Position numbers and translations under genes: made by a program
Shown: piece by piece, positions 46,393-56,620 of the stretch
How positions within the stretch are numbered: the stretch's first letter is position 1
Layout of the letters: each line of letters starts with the position of its first letter
Notes under the pieces: generated by a model
Told to the model about the DNA's origin: nothing
What the model saw: the letters and a program-made list of their open reading frames with translations, nothing else
Databases searched by the model: none
Source: Hygrophila difformis
Taxonomy: Eukaryota > Streptophyta > Magnoliopsida > Lamiales > Acanthaceae
Direction: 5' to 3'
Length of the DNA stretch: 64,000 nucleotides
Assembly (NCBI GenBank): GCA_030278955.1
Contig: JAOANR010000001.1
Span: 19,323,468 to 19,387,467 of the forward strand

Positions 46393-46620
46393 ACCTTTGT
46401 CGCGGAAGCCCTTTGTCGCGATGCATGGTTCCGCGACAAAGGAACGCTCCGCGACCAAGCAAGCTCAGATGAAGGAGAAGACCAGCCAGAGCCCTCTGGC
46501 GCGAGACCTTTGTCGCGATGCCCTGTTCCGCGACAAAGGTCCATTCCGCGACAAAGATGCACTTTTAGAGACACAAGACCCAGTCGAGAAGCTTTGCCAC
46601 ATGCAGTGTGTTCCGCGACC
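46393..46620. repeat. TCGCGGA repeat block 1 of the solo LTR
   Basis: CCTTTGTCGCGGAAG, CTTTGTCGCGATGCATGG/TTCCGCGACAAAGG, CTTTGTCGCGATGCCCTG/TTCCGCGACAAAGG and a final TTCCGCGACC. Corresponds to 3480-3725. Confidence 0.85.
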
Positions 46621-46712
46621 AAACTTGGTGCTCCGAGACAAAGCTGTGATGTGTGTGATGTCTTGAGACACAATGGGCTCAAATCAAGGCCCATGAGCTT
46701 AGGGTTTCCCCT

Positions 46713-46722
46713 CTATAAATAT
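46713..46722 (+). promoter_or_regulatory. LTR TATA box (solo LTR)
   Basis: CTATAAATAT followed by GAGGTGT, as in the intact LTRs despite divergence around it. It points toward the downstream repeat array and the TR-GAG element. Confidence 0.6.
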
Positions 46723-47337
46723 GAGGTGTTTCCTTTGAGCTGGAGGTTGGAAGAATTGTAGAGAAAATACACATTCTTGAAGACAAGTGGGAAGTTCAGT
46801 AGTTTAGTTTAGTTTAGGGTAGTTCGTTAGATTTTTCTTGTATTATTTAATTTATGCACTAGTTAGATGTAGTTTATTGCACTTTGGTTAGATAGCCAGC
46901 TTTACACCTTATTTCTTGTTCTAAACTTTTGTTTAAGGGTTTGTGGTACCCAAATCATGGGTATGAACAACACCATTTAATAATATGGGAAAACATTCTC
47001 CATTTGTGTCCCAAAATCATGAAATGGGTCTCACACCCCATGGATCTTGCTATTTTCGTTTTCCTTGGGTCATTAGATCCTTGTTTTGCATTTTAATGTC
47101 ACTGCTTGGTGGCTTTTTCTTGGGATAATGTTGCATGCTCATGGGTGATCAAGCTCAGATTAGGGTTTCTTAAGACTTAAGTTTGTTTTGTTTCTTTTAT
47201 GTTCAAGCATGTTCTAGCTAGATTCATATTCTGTCTTGTTATTTTGAGCTTAGTTAGCTTTGGAATCTGAAAAGGGTGAGATCACACATAATGCATGCCA
47301 CTGTTCCACTTTACTTTTCTGACATGTGTACTGGACA

Positions 47338-47795
47338 CACCTTTGTCGCGGAACAACTCTTGTCGCGGAACCACGTTCCGCGACAAAATGACGCTTTGGC
47401 GACAAAGGTGCCAAAGAACATTTGTTAACCATTATTTCAAAACCCTTGGTCGCGAAACACCCCTTGGCGCGGAACCACGTTCCGCGACAAAATCCTGATT
47501 AGCGACCAAGGACCCAAATACTTGTAATTTTATTCTGGGAGGACTCTGTCGCGGAACCACGGACCGCGACAAAATCCTTGTTCCGCGACCAGGAATTATG
47601 TCCTTACCAATTTTCAACCCTTTGTCGCTATACCTCCTTGTCGCGGAACCATGTTCCGCGACAAAATTTTTGCTTAGCGACAAGACAAACCCTAATTTTC
47701 AAAATATCCATTCCTCTTATTTCCCACCCCTTTGTCGCGAAACCCTTGTCGCGGACCCATGGTCCGCGACACAAACTCTGTATCGCGACAAACAG
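47338..47795. repeat. TCGCGGA palindrome array 2 of the solo LTR
   Basis: At least five palindromes: CTTGTCGCGGAACC/ACGTTCCGCGACAAAAT, GGCGCGGAACC/ACGTTCCGCGACAAAAT, GTCGCGGAACC/ACGGACCGCGACAAAAT, TTGTCGCGGAACC/ATGTTCCGCGACAAAAT and TTGTCGCGGACCC/ATGGTCCGCGACACAA. Spacing is about 90-100 bp. Corresponds to 2200-2740. Confidence 0.9.
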
Positions 47796-50665
47796 GCACT
47801 CTTTTTGCCAAATTTTTATTCTCCATTTCTCCCCATTAATTAATTGAACCTTTATATTAATATTTTGAGGTTGAAATCCAATGATCTCAACCCATGATTA
47901 ATTTAATATGAAGAACTTTGTTCAATTTTCCATTAAAAGATTCTTCTACAAAATTAAACTCTAATGATCTAAGTATATAATCAGGACTGTAATTAATTAA
48001 TTATGGAATGAGAGATTATTTAGACCATAAAGAGTGATTATGGAATAATTTCCATACCTTGCATGAGAAACCAATGTCTCTCATGCAAGATGACCCAAAA
48101 ATATTTTTCTTTTATTTATTTTGTCTTTTCCCGTAATGTGTGAAACAGCTAGTAAGAGATACAACAGACTAATGTTGGCGGGTATTCCCACACGGATAAC
48201 TAGCTCGTGGTCTGTATATTAATTATTAGATGCTATTTTGCATGGTCCGGATAGTGGTCGGTGGAAGCCTTGGCGGTTCGTCCATCCGGGATTATAAAAG
48301 CTGCTCAGCTGACTCCTATCCGGATACAGTTTTCTTTTCTTTATTTTAATTTCAAACCTGAATCTGGAGCTGTAGTAATGATAGATGATATATGCCAATG
48401 CCATCTAATAATTATTGCAGTAATAGAACATGTGGGTTTTTATCCAAATTCACAGATAGTGGAGTCTGAGATGACGGCGGCAACTGTCATTTGAGGCATT
48501 CCACTGTCTAAAAATCATTCCATCCAAATGAGAGGGAAATTGGACAGCAGATGTTTGCAGTCCACCCAATCGTTTTGCCATCTTTTTAGCCAAATAAATT
48601 CTTCTCATCTCCGGCTATTTCATCTCTGTGTATCAACTTCTGTCTAAACCCACCTTATATTTTGGGTTATTTAATTTTGCACTTCTTTATAAAATTATGC
48701 ATGATATTATTATGTAGATATTGTGGTCAATATTATTTTGGGATCCTTCCCTTGGACACAGGAGTCTTGATTTTAATCAGATGTCTCATAATAAATTTCC
48801 AACAAAAATTCTTTTATAAAATCCGGATCTGAGTAAGGGATAAATTCGACAGTTATGACTAATTCATATCCGACTGGGGGTTGATTTTGGGAAATTAGAA
48901 GCAGAGTCAGCGATTAGGTCTCACCTAGACTGAAAGGATCTGTGTTTTACTTGAGAGTCTAGTACCTGTTTAGGGAATGATTTTTAGATTTATTATTTTC
49001 CAAAATTGCTGTTTGTTGGAAATCTTGTATTAAATATTGCACTGGGTCAGATTCCACTTGGATTCCGATAAGGTGTGGCAGATAATACTAGATGAACAAC
49101 ATTCGGGCCTTGGTTATTTTCTAAGGTAGGGTTGAGTATTCTTTCAACTGCTATCTTCTTCTGCCAAAGCCTATTTTTGAGTCCTGAGTGAGTGCATCCG
49201 GAACGAACTAATTTATTAGTTCGTTTCATTAGTTTGTATCTCATAACCACCCGACGGGAAGTGAACACTGCGAGCGGTTCACCGAGAATAGGGAATTCTT
49301 GATCCACACCCGTTCATCCTGACTGGGGGCTTTCTTTTACTACCAGGGTCAGACTTTCAAAAACATCCGAGTGATGGGATTTTAAATGCTTTCTTTATCG
49401 CTTTTTTTTAACTGCTTTCTTTAGAGGTCACTCGGTTGTATTGAGAGTTGCGTAACTGCTACTAGGACTGATAGTTAAGGGATAGTTCAGGGCTTGATTA
49501 GAATCTTTGGGTGTGACATGGGGGAAGGATAACAGTACTTGGCATCTCAATAAATGATTTGTCGGGTGTTGCTTGTCCACCACAGATAAATGACATACCT
49601 CTGCGCGGGGGCAGTTGTATATCTGTGGTATCTTAGATTTTGTTATCTTAAGAGCTTGTAAACTCTTACTGTAAGTACCTGTCTGTTAAAGGGAACATGG
49701 TGTAGAGAGCATGAGAGTTAGCTAACTGATGGATTATCCCAAGCTAAGATCTGTGTAACAAAATGGAAGTTTAATTGTGTTTCATCTGAATCTTGTCCAA
49801 TCTTTATTCTTTTCTTCCTGTCTCTTCTGTCTCATTTTAAATCTGCTTTCTTAGATAATTTTAACCGCTTTCTTAGAATAATTTTATTGCTTTCTTAGAT
49901 TAAATTTAATTCGCTTTCTAGAATAATTTTATCTGCTTTATTTTAATTGCTTTCATAATCTAATTTAAATTCCGTCAAGTAGTTGTTAGTCATTTCTCAA
50001 CTTGAATTGAGTAACCGAGTGGAAAATCCTAGTAAACGACGTGGGCCCTGCTTCCATCGCACATCCTCCAGTGAATGATCCGGTCTTACTATAAATTACT
50101 GCAATTTTTGACACCGTGCGCTTTCGGGCCATAGTTTCTCAAACACGAGCAATAAAGACATGACTACTTACAAATATATCCCTAATCACAACCCCGCCAT
50201 CATAAATTGGTTTCATTAATTAAAACCTAAACCAGGATCACGATTTTTCAGAAAATACTCATGTAGTGGAAATTGTCAAAAAGTTTCATGGCAGGAAATC
50301 TTATGGCAGGAATTGGTGAGAAGTATCATGGCATATTTGCCGGAGATCCTCAGTGTGACAAGCTGAAGGTCAACTTATCCCGGCTATGCCATGAGATTTG
50401 TCATCATTTTATGACAGAGAGGACCACAGCGCCATTTGAAACCAAAACACCATACTTGAGCAATAAAAAGACTAATAATCCTGATATATCCCTAAACCCT
50501 TTCCCGTGAATCATAACGCTTTTCATTTAATAAATCTAACCCGGTATAATTTTGGGAAAACGCTCGTGTGGACGAAATTGTCAAAAGTTTCATAACGTTT
50601 CTTATTTTCACGTATGCATAATACACATTTTCAACGATTAATAACTTCAAATTCGGTACAAGTAA

Positions 50666-51333
50666 TGAAGGCCCCTCTTACTTCAAGATTCAGTTAATGT
50701 TGTTAGTAGTGTGTTATAATGTCGTTTGGAAAGCAGTAAAGAACATCAAGGGATTTGTTGACCCAGTTCAGTCGTGAGACCTACGTCTGGGGAATTCCAA
50801 TCCAGGCGACTAAACTAGACTGAAAATCAAGAACGCAGACTCTATCCAATGCCTAAAACCCGAGATCAAACTCACTAACTCTAGACGAACAGATCTAGAC
50901 GTGCAGGCGTCGTTGGGACTCCCCCTCAACTCCGACTGTAGGGAAACCACCCTAGTTGAAATCTCCAAGGCACGATGTCAGTCTGTCATTCACCATGATC
51001 TCCATCTATTCCCTGAATTGTTCCAGACTTCTTTCTGATTATGGATCACAGAATATCTTCAGATATCTTCGATGTAGACTCTTTCTTGATTCTTTGTTCT
51101 TTCAAGGGATTTTCAACTCAATTCTTGAAGAACACTATTAACATTCTCATAAAAATCTAAACAATGAAAAATTCAATCTATCTCAAATTACAGACTCTGC
51201 ATAAGTAAATAAGTACAAATCAATGTAACTTCCAGCAGAGCAGGTAACTGTCATCGTTAATGGAATGTGCTAACACCTGTATCATCATCTAAATGAAAAG
51301 TACAAATTATGATGTTCAAGGAATGTATTAACA
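50666..51333 (-). repeat. 3' LTR of the TR-GAG element
   Basis: Plus strand TGAAGGCCCCTC to GTATTAACA. Contains GTTGACCCAGTTC and CCTACGTCTGGGG, a block shared with the Copia-like solo LTR at 58760-59762. Polypurine tract at 51334-51343 on the minus strand. Confidence 0.92.
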
Positions 51334-51778
51334 ATCTCCCCCACATTTCATGGAAATGATGATCCATCAAAAGGTGTCTATAAAAAACATCAATATATAA
51401 TGCAGACATTAAGAATATAAGAACATGATAGCCAAGCACATCAACAAAGTAACCAAATAGCAAAATATCATTAGTGTAAAACATCAACAATAGAGGCGAC
51501 AGTATTTAAAAAGTTCAAACATAACCAAGGACATCCAAAGCAAGCAAAACATAAAAACCATCAAAACAGAGTATCATCAGCACAGAGTATCAACATCCAG
51601 ACAATCACAAAAACAAATTAAAAGTATTAGTCAGAAAGTCGTTATCCCCAAGTATCAACAACCTTACCAAACCACTACCACCATTTCACCAATATGGACA
51701 CCAGCTTTAGCTTTTTTCCCCCTTGATGGATCAGACAACTCCATCAGATGAATCTTCCTCGTCAGCGAAAGGATTAGG

Positions 51779-53217
51779 CTAAGTAGAACGAGCTGTGCTG
51801 GAAGAAGCCTTGCGAGAAGGGGAAAAAGATCCGGGAAGCATGCTCACAATCTGAGCAATCTTGCGGTTGGTGGCTATTGCATCCTGGCTTATCTTAGTCT
51901 GTTTGTCACTAAGAGCTAGCAACACAAACTTAATATGTTGAATAAGGTCAGTGCCAGATGGTGGTGGTCCGTCTTTAAAATCATTGTGCTTATCCCGAAG
52001 TTCAGGTGTGGGAGAGTGCACATTGATCTTTATCAGGTCATCTTTCTTAGTCTTGATCCCGTTTTGATGCAGCAATATGGTTATGAGACCAGGGTAAGGT
52101 AGACTTGCAGATTTAGAAACATATCCCGAGAATAACCTAACATTCTGTTCAAAACAAGAAAATCAAAGTTCATTAGTTCAGTACCAGAATTGATACAGAA
52201 TAAGAGTTTACCCATCTCAAGAGAAGGCTTAGAAGCATTCGATGTTGGCAGAATGTTGGCACTAAAGAAGTAGAAGAGACAGTGGAATTTCATGGTTAAA
52301 TCTGAAGCACTGCACTTGTGTCGTCCAAAATCAAAGGCTCTCTCATTTGAAATGGTATAAGCAATGTCTGTAGGGGAGTGAGACAGATACTCCAGAGGAT
52401 CTCCTAGGCCGTCGTTGGGAGTAAGTTCTAACAATGCGTTGATCACTGCCGGGGTTAGTTCGATGAACTTTCCACGAATGTATATCTTTCCAGCCCATGG
52501 AGAGTTCTTGTTCAGAATCTCAGGGTGAAGATTAGCATAAAACTCCCTGACCAAGGTTGGAGAGTAGGCCTTGAATGCTCTCGCCCACTTCAATAGATGC
52601 CTCTCCTCCAAGAACTCGTCAAACCCTATTTCAGTGTAGGTATTGTGAACAAAGGTTTCATCAGGGATAAACTTTCTGTTAACAAGATCCTGAGTGCCAA
52701 ACTGCATCATCTTTTTAGTGAAATAGATTGGATTGAACGCTCTTTGGGATTTTGGATCTGTTGGAGTCCTCCGTGTTCGAGTCGTTTTGTCGCTGTGCCA
52801 ACATCACTTGTAGAAGAGCTTTTCTTCTTTTTCTGAGTAGATCTGGTGGCTGGTCGTCGAGGTTCTGTTACAACTTCGGCTGGGTCAGGAACTTCCGGTT
52901 CGTCATGCGGGGGAATGTCATCTTCCAAATCAACATAATCTCCTTCAATAGTAAGTTGATCAGTAGGATTCTATGGAGGAGGAAGGGGTAAATCATCATT
53001 CAAGGGTTCTATGTATGGAATGATTTGGGTTTCAAGATTTCAGAGGTTTGAGTAACATTTTCGTTGTGGCAATGGCTTCTTTAGTGGGATTTTCAGTGAT
53101 AATTGGATTTTCAGAGGTAATGGGGGGTTCGGAAGTGGTTTGAGTTTGCTCAGAGGGTTTCTCCGGATGGTTGGTGGAAGACGATGAAGCTATATCTAGG
53201 TAAAATGGTTTCTGCAA
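51779..53217 (-). pseudogene. Plant 'putative transposon protein' (Transposase_32-like) frame, frameshifted
   Basis: Minus-strand pieces 53217-53032 (Ser/Thr/Pro-rich), 52928-52707 (PATRSTQKKKKSSSTSD), 52710-52081 and 52075-51779. The main piece has RKFIPDETFVHNTY, LLKWARAFKAYSPTLVREFYANLHPE, IRGKFIELTPAVINALLELTP, then WxYF-like hydrophobic helices. LVREFYANL and RGKxIxLTPxxINxLL are the signature I associate with the plant domain annotated as putative plant transposon protein (often beside retrotransposons). Its function is unknown. Several frameshifts (near 53040, 52710 and 52078) show it is not functional here. Confidence 0.6.
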
Positions 53218-53453
53218 AACTCAAAACTTGAAAATGAAAGGCAGTGTGTAGAATCAAACAAAAAGAAACTTATTTAAAGAGAAAAGAGAGAAAACGAAGA
53301 GGCGAGAGAATGACAGTTTCCCCTGATGTGCGACGTGAGAAAGATGATGGCTGTCAATTCTACAGTCATGAATACTCTGTAGACGACGGTTTCCCACAAG
53401 CTTATCGGATTGAAAAATTGGGCCTGAAAAATCCTTATGGGCTAGATCAAGTA

Positions 53454-53470
53454 CAAATATATATAGATAA
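53454..53470 (-). promoter_or_regulatory. Possible internal promoter of the TR-GAG second frame
   Basis: Minus-strand CTATATATATTTG TATA-like box about 250 bp before the second frame. It is followed by a pyrimidine-rich leader (CTCTTCGTTTTCTCTC near 53280-53310) resembling plant gene 5' leaders, and an acceptor-like TTTTGCAG at 53213-53220. Confidence 0.35.
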
Positions 53471-53519
53471 AAATGAACTTAAATGGATTAACTACAGTAG
53501 CAAAGGCCCATAATTGATC

Positions 53520-54891
53520 TAAGTGTTTCAAACCTTTCACTGTCGAGTAAGTGCTTTTAGACCATCAATAGCTTTAAGCTTTTCAGCTTCTACTTTGTCC
53601 AAAGCTAACCCAGTGTCAGTAAGTTGTTTTGACAATTGTTCATTCTCCTGTACAGGTTCTTCATACTCCTATTTAAGATCTTCATATATATCAACAAGTT
53701 CTTTGTAGAGACTATCTGTTTCAGCTGTAACAATAGAAGAAATGTCTTCAATTAATTGAATTGACTCAAGGTTACCTTCTGAAGGGGTAGGACTGGCATC
53801 TCTTGTCATGAATGCTACAACATCTTCACTGTCACTGGATTGATCATTTTCTGCTTCATCTTCATAATCATCACTCAATGTGGCTTGAAATGCATTTCCC
53901 TTCTTCTTCTTTGCAGCGGACATTTAGCTTTAACATGACCTATTCCTTCACACTCAAAGCACCTTATTTCAGAAGATTTCTCAGACTTATCACCATCTTT
54001 ATCTTTCTTAAACTTCCGAAACTTTCCATCAGCTCTCTTCTCATTCCTGTTGTTCTGCTTCTCGGTTGTCGACTGATTGTCAGAACATCTATTTTTCTTC
54101 TGGAACTTTTTGAAATGCTTATTTTGAAGCATCTTTCCAATCCTTTTAGAGAGTAAAGAAACTTCTTCTTCAAAATCTTCTATAGGTTCATCCTCAGCTT
54201 TGAATGCAATGTTCTTTTGAGACTTTTCTGAGGCTAGATGATTTATCTCGTATGTTTGAAGAATTCCAACCACTTCTCTTAAGGACATCGTCTTGATCTT
54301 CTCTACTTCTTCAAGGGCTGCAACTTTAGCTGAATACTTCTTTGAAACAGTCCTGAGAAACTTCCTCACTAATTTTGATCTTTCAAATGTCATTCCAAGG
54401 GCAGTAGCTTGATTCACAATATCTTGAAATCTTCCAAAATAGGATGTGATATCTTCATCATTTGTCATTACCAGGCTGTCGAAGATAGACTCAATTCGAT
54501 GTAACCTGGTTGATTTAACATCCTCCGAACCTTCATGTTGAGTTTCCAAAAATTTCCAAGCTTCATAAGCGGTTGTGCAATTTGCGATCATCCTGAATTG
54601 CGCTTGATCCATGGCTCCATTGATGGCATTTAGGGCTGTATAGTTCGTTTGTCTCGCGGTTCTCTCATCTTGTGTAAGTTCAGCGTTGATAGCCGGTCAA
54701 GGTGTTGGAGGATCTGCTGATCCTTCTGCAGCACGAACTTGTCTTGTTGGTTGAGTCCACTATTCCAGAACAGATTCCCAAACTCCGTCTCCTTGAGCCA
54801 GTAGGTGATTCATCATCCTTGCTTTCCAATATGCATAATCGTATCCATCGAACAAAGGCGGTCGAGTGTTGGATGCTCCTTCACGGTTCAT
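53520..54891 (-). pseudogene. gag: Copia-type gag with nonsense and frameshift damage
   Basis: From the ATG at 54891: MNREGASNTRPPLFDGYDYA (typical Copia gag start), two in-frame TAG near 54770-54700, then an open stretch from 54612 with the UBN2-type gag region (TAYEAWKFLETQHEG, SYFGRFQDIVNQATALG) and zinc knuckle CFECEGIGHVKAKC. A frameshift near 53920 is followed by the acidic tail (ATLSDDYEDEAENDQSSDSE) and a coiled-coil-like end (KLKAIDGLKAL). No protease motif follows. Confidence 0.85.
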
Positions 54892-54941
54892 GATTCTTAA
54901 ATCTTGAAAGAATGGATTTCCTTAGCTGCATTAGAGGACTC

Positions 54942-54953
54942 GCTCTGATACCA
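54942..54953 (-). other. Primer binding site, initiator tRNA-Met type
   Basis: Minus strand TGGTATCAGAGC, the standard Copia-type primer site, three bases from the LTR. Confidence 0.9.
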
Positions 54954-54956
54954 ATT

Positions 54957-55622
54957 TAAAGGTCCCTCTTGCTTCAAGTTTCAGTTAATGTTGTTAGCAG
55001 TGCGTTATAACGTCGTTTGGAAAGCAATAAAGAACACCAAGGTATTTGTTGACCCAGTTCGGTCGTGAGACCTACGTCTGGGGGATTCCAATCCAGGCGA
55101 CTAAAATAGACTGAAAATCAAGAACACAGACTCTATCTGATGCCTAAAACCCGAGATCAAACTCACTAACTCTTGACGAACAGATCTAGACGTGCAGGCG
55201 TCCTGGGGACTCACCCTCAACTCCGACTGTAGGGAAACCACCCTAGTTGAAATCTCCAGGGCACGGTCAGTCTGTCATTCACCATGATCTCCATCTATTC
55301 CCTCAATTGCTCCAGACTTCTTTCTGATTATGGATCACAAAATATCTTTAGATATCTTCGATGTACACTATTTCTTGATTTTTCGTTCTTTCAAGGGATT
55401 TTCAACTCAATTCTTGAAGAACATTATTAACACTCTCACAAAAATCTAAACAATGAAAAATTAAATCTATCTCAAATTACAGACTCTGCATAAGTAAATA
55501 AGTACAAATCAATGTAACTTCCAGCAGAGCAGGTAACTATCGTCGTTAATGAGATGTGCTAACACCTGTATCATCATCTAAATGAAAAGTACAAATTATG
55601 ATGTTCAAGCAATGTATTAACA
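54957..55622 (-). repeat. 5' LTR of the TR-GAG element
   Basis: Counterpart of 50666-51333. It starts TAAAGGTCCC, so the terminal TG has mutated to TA, and ends GTATTAACA. Confidence 0.92.
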
Positions 55623-55769
55623 AGTAAAAATTCTAAAAATTTGATGTTTAAAAACTACAAGATGAGACGAATCCAACAAGATCTCACTTGGCTATATTTT
55701 ATCTTCTATAACTATAACAGAAATAGAAGTCAAAGTGCTACAATTAACAGTAAAAAAATCAAGACGTGT

Positions 55770-56280
55770 CAATACTCGCTGTGTTGCCTTTCATAGTTCC
55801 TGTTTGTTGGTTCCTTATCGCATACCCGGTTGATGAATCTATCTCTTTTTTGAAACTCCTAGTCTTATGCATAGAGGCCCTCTAAGGCTAGTGAAGGAGT
55901 CTATCTCTCTCAAGGGGAGATTGCTTGAGCTCAGACATAGAAAGATCTGCTGGCAAACTCCGGGGCGAGCTTTCTACAGATACCGGTGCATTATTTGTGA
56001 AAGCCTTGCGATTCTCACAGCATACGGCTCGCACAAAGACTCCTTGATCCATCCGAGTCTTTTATTGCTCTCGCTTTGCGAGTCCAATCTAAATTTTTGT
56101 TCGTAAAACAAGAGAAATAATTTCCTCTACGGCAGGGAGAATAATATAGGGGACGTTTTTATTCCTATTTTTTACATAAGGAAATGCAAATCAATCGACT
56201 TGCGAATCAATTAAATTCGATTTAGCTTACCTAGATGCGGTGCTTGTCCCTTGAAGCGGCTTGAAGGGCAAAGAAACTCA
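55770..56280. other. GC-richer segment of possible organellar (mitochondrial) origin
   Basis: CGTGTCAATACTCGCTGTG to GGGCAAAGAAACTCACTT is visibly richer in GC than its surroundings, lacks transposon ends, and has the texture of plant mitochondrial non-coding DNA. It appears to interrupt the MITE remnant. Identity is a guess from composition. Confidence 0.3.
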
Positions 56281-56387
56281 CTTAAAAAAAAAAAAAAAAA
56301 CAGCGGGAGTATGTACTTTGTATGAGAACAATACGTACACTTATATATATTGTGATTGCATACCAGTCTAATACGACATACTCCCTT

Positions 56388-56620
56388 CGTTCTTTAATAA
56401 TGTTAACATTTGCATTGTTTTTACTATTCACCGAGTAACTTTGATTCGACTTTTTAATATAATTAAATAAGATAAAATATAGTCAAGTGACATGTTAAAT
56501 TCTTCTAATCACATAGTTTTAGAACATTAAATTCTTATAATTTTTACTTTTATACAATTTGATATATTAATCGTTAAAAAATTGCTTTGGATTGAATGAA
56601 AACCATGAATATTAAATCTA
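56388..56620. mobile_element. MITE lacking its right end
   Basis: Starts CTCCCTTCGTTCTTTAATAATG after TA and keeps the TATAGTCAAGTGACATG block. It stops where the LINE reading frame begins, so the LINE insertion or a deletion removed its right end. Confidence 0.6.

Larger units (their letters stand above)
46080..50592 (+). repeat. Solo LTR, Athila-like, diverged relative of the large element (4513 bp)
   Basis: Begins TGATAATGGCCAGAAATGAC and ends TTGTCAAAAGTTTCA, the same termini as the full element but in plus orientation. TAACG flanks it at 46075-46079 and 50593-50597, proving a complete insertion later reduced by LTR-LTR recombination. It keeps the TATA box (46713-46722), the 14-bp inverted repeat (46233-46263) and both TCGCGGA arrays (46393-46620, 47338-47795). 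It is clearly more diverged than the two LTRs of the intact element are from each other. Confidence 0.95.
50666..55622 (-). mobile_element. Gag-only LTR retrotransposon (TR-GAG, Copia-like) with a second captured frame
   Basis: LTRs are 50666-51333 and 54957-55622 (about 667 bp); AGTAA duplications lie at 50661-50665 and 55623-55627. On the minus strand, the 5' LTR is followed by the initiator-Met primer site TGGTATCAGAGC, a Copia-type gag remnant, a plant transposon-protein-like frame and a purine tract GTGGGGGAGAT before the 3' LTR. There is no protease, integrase, RT or RNase H in the 3.6-kb interior, so it must have relied on another element. The LTRs differ at roughly 5% of positions by eye, much older than the Athila copy. 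Confidence 0.92.
46049..56309. mobile_element. Single MITE split by a solo LTR and a TR-GAG element
   Basis: Pieces are about 46049-46079, 50598-50665 and 55628 to about 55760, possibly with a last bit ending CAGCGGGAG at 56309. Joined, they follow the intact MITE at 24518-24778 block by block (TTCAAATTCGGTACAAGTAA, AAATTCTAAAAATTTGATG, GATGAGACGAATCCAACAAG). The right end is uncertain because of the foreign-looking segment at 55770-56280. Confidence 0.7.

Noticed and set aside
46261..46761. 166-codon plus-strand frame in the solo LTR
   Set aside because: Runs through the TCGCGGA repeats with several equally long frames on both strands; counterpart frames in the intact LTR differ in frame and length.
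53244..53513. 89-codon plus-strand frame inside the TR-GAG element
   Set aside because: Antisense to the element's genes and coincident with the leader/promoter-like stretch; no recognisable domain.
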